37,254 nt of DNA from Mastigocoleus testarum BC008. GTDB lineage: Bacteria > Cyanobacteriota > Cyanobacteriia > Cyanobacteriales > Nostocaceae. The DNA is taken from positions 1 to 37,254 of the forward strand of contig NZ_LMTZ01000015.1 in the NCBI RefSeq assembly GCF_001456025.1, in the 5' to 3' direction. Under the pieces are notes generated by a model, which saw nothing but the letters and a program-made list of their open reading frames with translations, made no database searches and was not told the DNA's origin. The position numbers and the translations under genes are program-made. Shown here in pieces: positions 9,672 to 17,850 of this stretch; positions within the stretch are counted from its first letter, which is position 1; each line of letters opens with the position of its first letter.

Positions 9672-10445
9672 TTAGGTCAAAACAGACAGTAAACCGTACA
9701 TTTTCACGACTGCACCAATCACCACAATAGCTGGAGCTTCAAAACCTACAGTTTTTACTTGTTCCAGAATTGTCCCTAACTCACCAATTAATTCTTCCTG
9801 CTCTGGTCGCGTACCCCAACGAATAAGAGCAACGGGAGTATCTAAACTTAATTCAGCATTAATCAATTGTTGAACGATGTGGGGTAAGTTGTGAATCCCC
9901 ATATAAATCACTATGGTTTCCGAACCACAAGCTATAGCATTCCAATTTATTTCTGGACGATATTTACCGGTTGCCTCATGACCAGTAACAAATGTGACTG
10001 AAGAGCTATAAAGTCGATGGGTTAGAGGGATACCAGCATAAGCAGGAGCTGCAATTCCTGAGGTAACACCAGGTACGATTTCCGCTGATACTCCTGCTTC
10101 GACTAATGCTTTCATTTCCTCACCACCACGACCAAAAATAAATGGGTCTCCGCCCTTGAGTCTAACCACGATGGCATTTTCTCGGGCTTTATCAATCAAC
10201 AACTGTGTTGTTTTTTCTTGCGCTTGGGAATGTCTCCCTTTTCGCTTTCCCACATTAATTTTTTCGGCTTGAGGGTTAATCATTGCTAAAATTTGAGGGC
10301 TAACTAAGGCATCATGAATAACTACATCTGCACATTCGAGAATACCTTTACCTTTAAGGGTCATCAGTCCTGGATCGCCTGGACCTGCACCTACCAAATA
10401 AACTTTTCTCAAGGATTGTTTTCCCTGTGTGACTGAGCCGTTCAT
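9672..10445 (-). CDS. cobA: Uroporphyrinogen-III C-methyltransferase (SUMT)
   Basis: This enzyme adds two methyl groups from S-adenosylmethionine to uroporphyrinogen III, giving precorrin-2 for siroheme and cobalamin. The 257-aa product has the N-terminal motif VYLVGAGPGDPGLMTLKG and the motif VVRLKGGDPFIFGRGGEE, both diagnostic for SUMT. The residues GVTSGIAAPAYAGIPLTHR also fit. It is the single-domain form, without the CysG dehydrogenase/chelatase part. I chose the ATG at 10445 because it overlaps the cbiX stop as ATGA, a classic coupled start; a frame extension to 10463 adds six residues without family support. The neighbour cbiX supplies the chelatase step. Confidence 0.94.
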   Translation of the reverse strand: MNGSVTQGKQSLRKVYLVGAGPGDPGLMTLKGKGILECADVVIHDALVSPQILAMINPQAEKINVGKRKGRHSQAQEKTTQLLIDKARENAIVVRLKGGDPFIFGRGGEEMKALVEAGVSAEIVPGVTSGIAAPAYAGIPLTHRLYSSSVTFVTGHEATGKYRPEINWNAIACGSETIVIYMGIHNLPHIVQQLINAELSLDTPVALIRWGTRPEQEELIGELGTILEQVKTVGFEAPAIVVIGAVVKMYGLLSVLT

Positions 10446-11221
10446 CTTTCCATTAAATCCCAAATTAGTTCGATTATTTCTGCACTCGCTCCTAGAGGTT
10501 TAGATAGTTGGAAGCTAATCGTAGGGAAATTTAGTTTCAACTTTTCTATCGTTCGAGCAATTGTATCGGTTATTCCGCCTGCAAATAAAAAGTAAGGTAC
10601 AACATTAATTTTTCTACAACCCATAGAAAATAGATCGGTAACCTGCGATTCCAAACTTGGTGGTGAAGCCCAGTAAGCAGTTACTAAACCTAATTTTGCT
10701 GATATTTGTTCGATCAAAATTGTTGCTGACTGACGACGACTACCGTGAGCCAGTAAAATGGTTGCGTCTGCTCGGTTGATACACAATTGATTTGCTACCA
10801 ACCCTTCTAAACCAGGGTGAGAACCTAAATACGGCTGTAGGTTAATAACAATATCTTCACCAAGTACTGCTTTCGCTTGTGAGACTTCTGTTGGAATATC
10901 TTCCATGACATGTATTCCTGGAAGTAGAAACAAAGGTAATATTTGCAAGCAACTACATCCTTTACTAGCTGCATTGCGAGCAAAGTCAATAATTTGCGAG
11001 TGCAAAGGTTGTGAAGCAAACTCTAAAGATGCTGTCCCTACAGATAGTTCATGCTTTAGTGTTGATACAACAGAGCTATTTGTATCACGTGCAGGATAAC
11101 TTCTCAATTTCTGAGATATTTTACCTGCCAGTTGCTGCATTGCACTTTCTGGACGAGGATCGCGGCTTCCGTGATATACCAATAAATATCCCGACGACTG
11201 TGGTGTAAATGGATGTTTCAC
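10442..11221 (-). CDS. cbiX: Sirohydrochlorin chelatase, CbiX/SirB family (two-domain form)
   Basis: The protein inserts a metal (Co2+ or Fe2+) into sirohydrochlorin, the next step after the SUMT reaction and oxidation. At 259 aa it has two tandem CbiX-like halves. The first has LLVYHGSRDPR (His17) and LPLFLLPGIHVMEDIP (His104), the metal-binding His pair. The second half has ILLAHGSRR (His159) but VVPYFLFAGGITDTI, where the second His is replaced, so only the N-terminal half looks catalytic. This is the usual pattern of the long chelatases. It is the first gene of the operon, with its stop overlapping cobA by 4 bases. Whether cobalt or iron is inserted cannot be read from the sequence. Confidence 0.9.
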   Translation of the reverse strand: MKHPFTPQSSGYLLVYHGSRDPRPESAMQQLAGKISQKLRSYPARDTNSSVVSTLKHELSVGTASLEFASQPLHSQIIDFARNAASKGCSCLQILPLFLLPGIHVMEDIPTEVSQAKAVLGEDIVINLQPYLGSHPGLEGLVANQLCINRADATILLAHGSRRQSATILIEQISAKLGLVTAYWASPPSLESQVTDLFSMGCRKINVVPYFLFAGGITDTIARTIEKLKLNFPTISFQLSKPLGASAEIIELIWDLMER

Positions 11222-12399
11222 TAATAGTTGGAGATGGACTCGAACGCGTATTTATTTGCGAGTTTCAGCTTCTTTTATATCAAAATTTCAGAATTCTATC
11301 CGGTAAGTATAAAATTAATTTGATATTTGTGTTTTGATTCTGACATATAATTTCCACTTTATCTACATCTACATTAATTTAATAAATAAGCATAGCCTTT
11401 TTACTCGCAATATTCAGGTATCTGTCCCACTAGTCATGAAACAAATGATACTAATTATTATAGTTTTTATCTAATGAAAACAATTATACTTTTTACCCGT
11501 GCAGTAATAAGCTTATTTGTCTATCCAAGATTAATGAAGCTAAGTATATACAATCAAAACTTTTAAAGCAAAATCTCTCTCAAATATTTAACATTCTGAC
11601 ATCTTCTATAGCCTTGAATTAAACACACAAATACTGTTCCAATGGAAAGCTGCTATTAAGCATTGTTTACATGTAAATTAAACAGTAAAAAAAGAAAAAT
11701 ATCTATAATTAGATTTAGTATTTCGACTATAAAAACTATAGAAATCCGAAATTATTCACGAGGAATAAAATCGCTGTTCGCGCACTAGCATGTGGATGAA
11801 ACCCTTGTAAGTACTTCTTTATTGTCTACATGTTTTCTTAGGTTTCAGTCAGGATTGCTATATTGTTAAATGAATTTACTATGACTTGATGTAAGCAGAA
11901 AATAATTAGTTCTTAAGAACTTATTTTAGTGAGTATATTATTCCTAGACAATCCAGCTATCCAAGCTTTTCGGCAATAACTAAATGATAAATATACAATT
12001 AAATCTTCTATTCAAAAATTATCTAATGATAAATGTTCTAATAAATTTTGCAATTGCCTAATACTAACTAATCATATTCAAAATTTTGGCAATTATAAAA
12101 AATCTTATTTCGGCAATTAGCACTTGTAGTCAGATATGGTTACAGATATGTAAGTACATTAGGAATATTACTATAGCAGCGAATCCCCTTAAGCGCAATT
12201 GATTTAATGTCCCACTCAAAAATAATTTTATTTCAATAGAAAGTCACACAAGACAGCCACAACAGTATCTCGTATCAATAGTTACTTTACAACCTTAAGA
12301 CCTCAGCTATTTTTGTAACTAAAGAAGTTAGTAATTATTCCCTAATACTTTATTAAACCATTGCTAATTAAATGGCAACAAATATAATTGCGATATTTT
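11222..12399. other. Long intergenic spacer (about 1.2 kb), no gene seen
   Basis: This AT-rich sequence has stops in every frame. I found no tRNA, riboswitch core or strong hairpin. It separates the cbiX promoter side from the 3' end of the DUF4359 gene. It may hold an unannotated small RNA, but nothing in the sequence shows one. Confidence 0.5.
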
Positions 12400-12795
12400 T
12401 TACTGCCGTTGGGCTTTATAGATGTAAAAATTGTTGAATGCTCCAACACTTTCAAACTTATAGCCGGGAATTAAGGACAAAGATTCCAGCTTTAAGTCCG
12501 TATGATAAATGCTAAAAATTATAAAATTTTGTCTTTGAGTCGTTCTGGAAATAATTTCTTGAACTTGCGGATTCGCAGAATCTAGTAAATTGTCGCACTG
12601 AGAATCAAGTTTAATGGGCAAATTATCCAGAAAATTTTTGGACTTACCGCACACATTATCCTTCAGGTACTTAGTCAAGCGCTGACTAGCATACTTCTCA
12701 TATGCTGCTTGAGAGGGATTGGTCGTCGCCATAGATAGACCTAACAATGTCAATCCAACGACTGCGGTACCAGCAATAATCTTTAAAAGTTTCAT
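12400..12795 (-). CDS. DUF4359 family exported protein (131 aa)
   Basis: This is a small cyanobacterial protein of unknown function. Residues 1 to about 30 are a signal peptide or membrane anchor (MKLLKIIAGTAVVGLTLLGL, then NPSQAA). The mature part starts near YEKYASQRLTKYLKDNVC and carries two Cys (49 and 67) that could form a disulfide outside the cytoplasm. The end has QRQNFIIFSIYHTDL and FESVGAFNNFYIY, which I recognise as conserved in DUF4359 proteins. Length is normal for the family. It appears to be a single gene. A 14-bp iterated motif lies about 65-120 bases upstream of its start and may be regulatory. Confidence 0.82.
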   Translation of the reverse strand: MKLLKIIAGTAVVGLTLLGLSMATTNPSQAAYEKYASQRLTKYLKDNVCGKSKNFLDNLPIKLDSQCDNLLDSANPQVQEIISRTTQRQNFIIFSIYHTDLKLESLSLIPGYKFESVGAFNNFYIYKAQRQ

Positions 12796-12860
12796 TTTTT
12801 CCAGTTTTCAGGTTTTGGATATTTTTAATCTCTAGTTATCACGTCTTTGCCTTGGCTATC

Positions 12861-12914
12861 AAGCTTAGAAGTTTAAGCTTGGGAATTTCAGCTTGGGATT
12901 CAAGCTTCAGATCT
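12861..12914. repeat. Four degenerate 14-bp units with an AGCTT core
   Basis: AGCTT starts at 12862, 12876, 12890 and 12903, a spacing of 14, 14 and 13 bases. The units resemble AAGCTTGGGAATTT. The array sits upstream of the DUF4359 gene start (12795), so it could be an operator-like iteron or a short slippage array. Confidence 0.6.
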
Positions 12915-12983
12915 CAAATTTTAGATATTTGATTCTATAATTCAACTTATTTTAGCGATTCTGAGAAAAACTATGGATCAATT

Positions 12984-13010
12984 TTGCGAAAGTATGTTAC
13001 TATCTATAGT
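12984..13010 (+). promoter_or_regulatory. Possible promoter of tRNA-His
   Basis: TTGCGA (12984-12989) and TATAGT (13005-13010) lie just before the tRNA-His gene. The 15-base gap is shorter than the ideal 17, so this is a tentative call. Confidence 0.3.
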
Positions 13011-13022
13011 GCGTTCAGATAT

Positions 13023-13096
13023 GGCGGGCGTAGCCAAGTGGTTAAGGCAGAGGTTTGTGGTACCTCCATTCGTGGGTTCGAGTCCCATCGTCCGCC
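13023..13096 (+). tRNA. tRNA-His (GTG)
   Basis: The cloverleaf closes cleanly. G-1 at 13023 faces C73 at 13096, as in bacterial tRNA-His. The acceptor stem GCGGGCG (13024-13030) pairs with CGTCCGC (13089-13095). The D arm is GCC...GGC, the anticodon loop is TTGTGGT with GTG, and the T arm contains GGTTCGAGTCC. The 3' CCA is not encoded. Confidence 0.96.
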
Positions 13097-13339
13097 CTTA
13101 ATTTTGTAAATTCGTTTGACATCGTGAAAAGCTGATAACATTTAAAACGTAAAGCAGTGAAGCAACTGACAGATGATAACCTAGGAGTAAACTGTCGTCT
13201 AGTATGCTTCATATCATTCTTATTTTTTTATATTCTCCCTTTAATATATTAGATGTCGCTGTAAGTGTTCAGGTATCTCCGAAAGTCAATTGAAGATACA
13301 TGTTTATCTGTATTTTTTAGAGGATATTAAATTCGTAGT

Positions 13340-13792
13340 ATGTCAGTGCTACCTGATGGGTGTGTTATCCGCCAAGCAACACCTTCTGATATTTGGTCAA
13401 TTAGATTTTTAGTATTGAGGGCTAAACTCGATCCTACTCAAATTCGATGGCAACAGTTTTGGGTGATTGAATGTTCCGGGGATATCGTTGCATGTGGGCA
13501 ATTACGAGACTATTCCGGAGTCAAAGAGTTAGGAAGCTTATTTGTGGTACCTGCTTGGAGGAGACGCGGTTTGGGAAGCATTTTAACCCAACACTTAATC
13601 TCATCCTGCGATCAACCGTTGTACTTAGAATGTTTGGGACAACGACTAGCAAACTTTTACAGTCATTTTGGTTTTTACCCTGTGACTTGGAAAGAATTAC
13701 CGCGGTCGCTCCAAAGAAAATTTCGCGTTTCTCAGCTAGCAAAAACTTTGAGAATTGTCCCTGTAGTATTCATGCACTACCGAGAAAGTTAG
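13340..13792 (+). CDS. GNAT family N-acetyltransferase (150 aa)
   Basis: This is a small acetyltransferase that transfers an acetyl group from acetyl-CoA to an unknown amine. The start has IRQATPSDIWSI, the usual first strand and helix of GNAT proteins. The acetyl-CoA-binding motif A is LFVVPAWRRRGLGSILTQHL (about 68-86), containing R-x-x-G-x-G as RRRGLG. A later segment, LANFYSHFGFYPV, is the common motif B with the FY..GF pattern. Length is normal. An AGAGGA element lies about 15 bases upstream of ATG 13340. The gene follows tRNA-His with a 243-base gap and appears to be on its own. Substrate cannot be assigned. Confidence 0.85.
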   Translation: MSVLPDGCVIRQATPSDIWSIRFLVLRAKLDPTQIRWQQFWVIECSGDIVACGQLRDYSGVKELGSLFVVPAWRRRGLGSILTQHLISSCDQPLYLECLGQRLANFYSHFGFYPVTWKELPRSLQRKFRVSQLAKTLRIVPVVFMHYRES

Positions 13793-14183
13793 GAGACATT
13801 CTGAATTTATTTTTTCATGTAGGATTCAGAACACTTCAACGAAAATACTTTTCAAAATAAATAATTAAATCACTGTAACAGTGTGTTGCGTAAGTCTGTT
13901 CGAGACAGATTAATTTATTATTTTTTTGCATATTACTTATTTTGCCGTATTAGAAATTGGTATTATATTTTTTTGGATAATTTGAAGTTTTATTTAATAC
14001 GTTAATTACAATAAAAAGAAGTATTTTACTCATGATTTAGTAAAGCTAGGTATCAAGTAATTAACTTTCTTGAAGAAACAGCATGTTTTATGGCGCGAAC
14101 TTTATATTTCGCTTATAACCTGGAAGTGTGGGTGGCTACTAAGCGGTTCATCAAAATATTACTTAATAAAAATCGAGGCTAAC
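13793..14183. other. Intergenic before the zinc-ribbon gene
   Basis: A reading frame continues upstream of 14184 as far as 14070, but its first 38 codons look non-coding. No other feature is visible. Confidence 0.4.
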
Positions 14184-14372
14184 ATGATTAATTGTCCTTG
14201 TTGTTCTGATAATATGCTACGGCACATTCGTGGGAACCAAGTCTATTTGTTTTGTCCTAGTTGCTGGCAGGAAATGCCAAACTGGATTGCTCAAAAAGAT
14301 TGTTCATTGCCAATTAATCAGATGGTCGAATTAGTTATTAATCAACAAAAAAGAAAATTAGCTAATGTTTAA
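14184..14372 (+). CDS. Small zinc-ribbon protein (62 aa)
   Basis: This small protein starts MINCPCCSDNML and has a second Cys pair in YLFCPSCWQEMP, giving a C-x2-C ... C-x2-C zinc ribbon (Cys4, Cys7 and a second pair near 26-29). It resembles small cyanobacterial zinc-ribbon proteins of unknown role that I recall with the same CPxCWQEMP ending. I chose ATG 14184 because a GAGG ribosome binding site (14175-14178) precedes it and the ribbon begins at once; an extension to 14070 adds 38 residues that look non-coding. It is followed by a strong terminator at 14423. Function may be nucleic-acid or protein binding, but this is inference. Confidence 0.72.
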   Translation: MINCPCCSDNMLRHIRGNQVYLFCPSCWQEMPNWIAQKDCSLPINQMVELVINQQKRKLANV

Positions 14373-14422
14373 AAACTAAATATTCGTTGCATATTCATAT
14401 TAATGGAGAAATTCATTAATTA

Positions 14423-14457
14423 CCCTTCTTTTGTCGCAAGAGAAGGGTTTATTATTA
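14423..14457 (+). terminator. Rho-independent terminator after the zinc-ribbon gene
   Basis: CCCTTCT (14423-14429) pairs with AGAAGGG (14441-14447) across an 11-base loop that can partly pair, followed by TTTATTATTAT. It lies 50 bases after the stop codon. Confidence 0.8.
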
Positions 14458-15261
14458 TAGGTGGTTATTAATTGTTAACTGGTAATTAGTGGTTGTTAAT
14501 TGGTCGTGAGTAATAAATCAATAGGATTTAATTCGTCGATACTTTGTTAGTAAAGTAATACAACAGAAAAAAATAAATGTCGTATTTGATTTAAATCCAT
14601 ATACAGCATGTGTAAGTTAACTGATATTACAATACCTGTTTACCTTTATTTGTGTGTCTTTAATTGATACTTATTATTCCTTTGAATTATATGTGCTGAG
14701 TTGTATTTTTTACTATACATAGTGGCCATAAGATATAAAGCTAAAATGTCCTATTGACTCTTGAAATTAATTTAAGCCTTGTACGAATTGAATACTACCT
14801 GAAAAGTAATTAAATCAGGGATTTCTATGAGCTTTACTATATCTTTTTGATTTTTATTTATTCTCTCCAAAAGAATATTTATTTTGGTATTACAGAATAT
14901 ATCTACAGCAAAAATTAATTTTTTTATTAAAAAAACAATAAAAATTCTACTGATTATGTAATTTTTTTCTGGTATTCAATTAATTATGAAGAATAATATA
15001 ATACTAGAGTCAGTAGTTATCCTTATTTCAATTAACTATTTTTCCAGGGCATTTCAAATCGGATCAAAAGTTGAATATTATACTGCTGCATTTTGTGGGT
15101 TATCAGAAAAACAAGAGAAGATATTCTTACCAACTTAAATATTTTTTTGCTGCTGATGATATTTTATTGACAGTTTATTATCTCGCGGGCAAATCTTGTT
15201 GTAGTATGCATTTATCTCTAAAAACAACCAATATTTTCATTTGATTATTAAGCCTATAATT
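14458..15261. other. AT-rich intergenic spacer, no gene seen
   Basis: The sequence is very AT-rich with many stops. A short stretch of TTAATTGTTAACTGG-like units (about 14466-14505) looks like a repeat relic. No RNA gene or hairpin of note. Confidence 0.45.
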
Positions 15262-16035
15262 ATGCGTAATTCTAATATTATCAGCCAAAATTTTATGGCT
15301 ATATTGGAATCTTTAACACTTCCAACTGAAATCAAAAAATGGGTTCCTTTTAAAGATTATGCTAAGAATTACGTAGCCAAATTTGTCCAATCTTCACAGA
15401 AAGGTTTACCATCTTGGGACCCTTGGATTTTTAAAGATGATGATATATATCGGCTATTTTATTTGGCGGGTACGCCTGAAGTTAATTCAATGTGTTGGTG
15501 GGAAAACAGTAGGATACATGGAGCTATTTCTCACAATTTAAAAGATTGGCAAGACCTGGGAGTAATCCTAGAGCCTGAACCTTCTAACTCATGGGAATCT
15601 GGTAGATTATTTACTGGTTATACATATAAAGAAAACGGCGTTTACTATCTTTTTTATTCAGGTGCTGGTAAGGGTTGGCCCCATTTAATGCATGAAGGAA
15701 TCGGTTTAGCGAAGTCTACAGATAGTTTGCATTGGGAGCGTTATTCAAACGGTTATTTAAATCCAAAATGGGTTGAAAAAGTAGATGGTAATATCACTGA
15801 TTCATCAATTCATTGGTATGTTGCAGATGAAATTGCAGGACCATATAAACCTGTAAGTTCTCATCCGATTATTCCAAGTAGTATGCGAACAGGATTGTAT
15901 GCATCACATTTTTTACCAATGTCTGATAATTTGAATGAGTTACTTTTGTATGGTTGGTATTTTCGTTTTTCGACTTTGGAGGTTTCTCCCAATTTTCGCG
16001 TGAAGTGGGAAGGAGATAATATTCAGATTGCTTGA
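15262..16035 (+). CDS. Five-bladed beta-propeller glycosidase-like protein (GH32/43-like), probably internally deleted
   Basis: The protein has features of the GH32/GH43/GH68 propeller fold. LPSWDPWIFKDDDIYRLFYL holds the first Asp (WDP), the likely nucleophile/base position. The segments GAISHNLKDWQDLG, ENGVYYLFYSG and GIGLAKSTDSLHWERY are typical blade repeats. After PKWVEKVDG the next recognisable part is HWYVADEIAGPYKP. Relatives normally have a full blade here with an R-D-P motif that stabilises the transition state; I cannot find it. The protein is about 257 aa against an expected 320 or more. This suggests an in-frame internal loss and a possibly inactive product. The start is uncertain: ATG 15262, ATG 15295, or TTG 15241, none with a good ribosome binding site. 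Confidence 0.6.
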   Translation: MRNSNIISQNFMAILESLTLPTEIKKWVPFKDYAKNYVAKFVQSSQKGLPSWDPWIFKDDDIYRLFYLAGTPEVNSMCWWENSRIHGAISHNLKDWQDLGVILEPEPSNSWESGRLFTGYTYKENGVYYLFYSGAGKGWPHLMHEGIGLAKSTDSLHWERYSNGYLNPKWVEKVDGNITDSSIHWYVADEIAGPYKPVSSHPIIPSSMRTGLYASHFLPMSDNLNELLLYGWYFRFSTLEVSPNFRVKWEGDNIQIA

Positions 16036-16423
16036 TGGTAAATAATGCGATCACCATTGAAATGGCGCGTGCCGATCAAGATGATTTAAAAATATTTACT
16101 TTTGGGTAATAATGCATTGTTGAAGAGATTTGACAGTGCGTTAATTTTTTTATTTTTATTTGCTGTAATTGACTGGTAAACCCCCTCCTAGCCTCCCCCG
16201 AGGGAGGAATTTATGAGATTAACTTGTCCCGAGGGAGGAATTTATGAGATTAACTTGTCCCGAGGGAGGAATTTATGAGATTAACTTGTCCCGAGGGAGG
16301 AATTTATGAAATAACCTTATTCAAAAGGGGCATTTTGCCAATCAAAATAATAATTAAAACAAATATTACATCTCGATATACATTTATCGATGCTTAATTC
16401 ACTCGAAGTTTTATTTATTAAAA
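16036..16423. other. Intergenic with a 31-bp tandem array
   Basis: This gap holds the tandem repeat listed at 16197-16320 and otherwise shows nothing coding. Confidence 0.5.
16197..16320. repeat. 31-bp tandem repeat, 3 perfect copies and 1 diverged
   Basis: Units begin CCCGAGGGAGGAATTTATGA and start at 16197, 16228, 16259 and 16290. The first three are identical and the fourth differs at several bases near its end. The array opens with a hairpin, CCTCCC - CCGA - GGGAGG (16192-16207). There are no unique spacers, so it is not a CRISPR array. Each unit contains an AGGAGG-like core followed by ATG, but no frame follows. Confidence 0.92.
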
Positions 16424-16510
16424 CGGAGAGAGAGGGATTCGAACCCTCGTTGAAGTTGCCCCCAAACAGCATTTCCAGTGCTGCGCCTTCAACCACTCGG
16501 CCATCTCTCC
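16424..16510 (-). tRNA. tRNA-Ser (GGA)
   Basis: On the minus strand the acceptor stem GGAGAGA (from 16510) pairs with TCTCTCC, with discriminator G at 16424. The anticodon loop is CTGGAAA with GGA. A long variable arm (GTTTGGGGGCAAC region) and the T arm GGGTTCGAATCCC mark it as a class II serine tRNA. CCA is not encoded. Confidence 0.95.
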
Positions 16511-16604
16511 AGGCTCACAAGGTCCAATTGTAGGATGAAATTGCAAAAAATGCAATGATTAGATAGTAAATAAAAAATATTGCCCAAAATTGACTACTTT
16601 AAAA

Positions 16605-16973
16605 ATGTCCCAGACACACAAAATTCAAATCCGCGATCGCGCTAAAGGTACCGAACATACCATAGAAGTCCCTGAAGACCGCTATATTCTCCATACTGCT
16701 GAAGGACAAGGAAAAGAATTACCATTTTCCTGTCGTAATGGCGCTTGTACAACCTGCGCCGTAAGAGTTATTTCTGGAGAAATTTACCAACCTGAAGCGG
16801 TAGGACTATCCCCAGAATTACGCAAACAGGGTTACGCTCTACTGTGTGTCAGCTATGCTCGTTCTGACCTGAAGGTTGAAACACAAGATGAAGATGAAGT
16901 TTACGAACTTCAATTTGGACGTTACTTTGGCAAAGGTAAGGTAAAAGCTGGTTTACCATTGGATGAAGATTAG
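16605..16973 (+). CDS. 2Fe-2S plant-type ferredoxin with C-terminal extension
   Basis: This 122-aa soluble electron carrier holds a [2Fe-2S] cluster on Cys43, Cys48, Cys51 and Cys81 (C-x4-C-x2-C ... C, in FSCRNGACTTC and YALLCVSY). It belongs to the chloroplast-type family, which receives electrons from photosystem I or serves other redox enzymes. Compared with photosynthetic PetF (about 98 aa) it has a C-terminal extension of about 25 residues (EDEVYELQFGRYFGKGKVKAG...), as in a known cyanobacterial ferredoxin subgroup of unclear role. I chose ATG 16605; an upstream TTG at 16590 adds five residues. Its redox partner cannot be named from the sequence. Confidence 0.93.
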   Translation: MSQTHKIQIRDRAKGTEHTIEVPEDRYILHTAEGQGKELPFSCRNGACTTCAVRVISGEIYQPEAVGLSPELRKQGYALLCVSYARSDLKVETQDEDEVYELQFGRYFGKGKVKAGLPLDED

Positions 16974-17024
16974 TTGGGTAGCAGAAAATGAAGATTAGGG
17001 AATGGGGAACAATAAACTACATTG

Positions 17025-17633
17025 ATGTTTGATTTATTTTCGTTGCAATACCAGAAATATCGTAGAGGCGTAGAATTTGTAAAATTTAACGTCTCTACTT
17101 TAAAGATTAAATTTTACTTTTTGCTTGTTATCTGTTTCTTAATTTTCTTGCTGGTGGGTTGTCAACCAAAGGATGCAAATTCCAAGACAATTCAGCCACA
17201 GGTAAAAATAGTGGGAGTTCCTTCTGGGAATACTCTTAATGCAATTGCTATAGGTTCCCAATCTAATTTAAATTCTCAGGTACGATTAATTGGTATTGAT
17301 GCACCGGATAGACGACAACGTCCTTGGGGTGAGGATTCATCTCGAAGGTTACGAGAACTAATTGGAGATAAACCTGTCAAGTTGGAATTCGATCTCAAAG
17401 AAAAAGATCGGTTTGGAAGAATGCTGGCTTATGCATGGCAAGATAAAATCCTTTTGAATGAAGAACTAGTTAAGGAAGGTTACGCCCTATTTGTTCCCCG
17501 CTCCCCCAACCACAAATACGATTTACGTCTAGAACGCGCCCAACAATATGCAAGACTTATGGGTAAGGGGATTTGGAATCCAGAAAAACCTATGCGTCTC
17601 ACTCCTGGTGAATTTCGTCGGATATATCGGTGA
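17025..17633 (+). CDS. Thermonuclease (SNase)-like lipoprotein with altered active site
   Basis: The protein has an N-terminal hydrophobic segment (about 30-44) ending in the lipobox LVGC, so it is likely a lipoprotein anchored at Cys46. The rest is a staphylococcal nuclease-like domain: QVRLIGIDAPD, then KDRFGRMLAYAW. Compared with the S. aureus enzyme, Arg35 (here R87), Asp40 (D92) and Arg87 (R132) are kept. Asp21 appears to be Asn69, and the general base Glu43 is Asp95. Activity may therefore be low, or the role non-nucleolytic. The length of about 202 aa is normal. ATG 17025 is preferred over TTG 17022. The gene lies 51 bases after the ferredoxin gene on the same strand. Confidence 0.82.
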   Translation: MFDLFSLQYQKYRRGVEFVKFNVSTLKIKFYFLLVICFLIFLLVGCQPKDANSKTIQPQVKIVGVPSGNTLNAIAIGSQSNLNSQVRLIGIDAPDRRQRPWGEDSSRRLRELIGDKPVKLEFDLKEKDRFGRMLAYAWQDKILLNEELVKEGYALFVPRSPNHKYDLRLERAQQYARLMGKGIWNPEKPMRLTPGEFRRIYR

Positions 17634-17636
17634 AGT

Positions 17637-17664
17637 TTGGGGATTGGGGATTGGGGATTGGGGA
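17637..17664. repeat. Heptad tandem repeat TTGGGGA x4
   Basis: Four perfect TTGGGGA units lie right after the SNase-like stop codon. They are a short tandem repeat of the type common in Nostocales. A hairpin (TGCCGC - CGCAA - GCGGCA, 17675-17691) follows directly; it lacks a T-run, so it is a palindromic repeat more than a terminator. Confidence 0.85.
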
Positions 17665-17850
17665 TAGCACTGCGTGCCGCCGCAAGCGGCATATGGCGAC
17701 TGGGGAGAAATAATGAGTAATGAGTGATAATTACTTATGCAAAATTATTTATATATTTACTGCCGAGTTATACAAGCTGTTTCCCGTTCCCTGTTCCCTA
17801 CCTCAAAGAATGTTTAATTAATTTTGCATGACTACTTAAAGTAATAAGTA

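Noticed and set aside
11228..11260. GTTCGAGTCC-like T-arm motif on the minus strand
   Set aside because: No matching acceptor, D arm or anticodon arm can be folded around it, so it is not a tRNA.
13471..13860. 129-codon plus-strand frame overlapping the GNAT gene
   Set aside because: The GNAT frame has the acetyl-CoA motif; the overlapping frame has none.
16197..16320. Tandem 31-bp units considered as a CRISPR array
   Set aside because: The units are directly adjacent with no unique spacers, and no cas genes are present.
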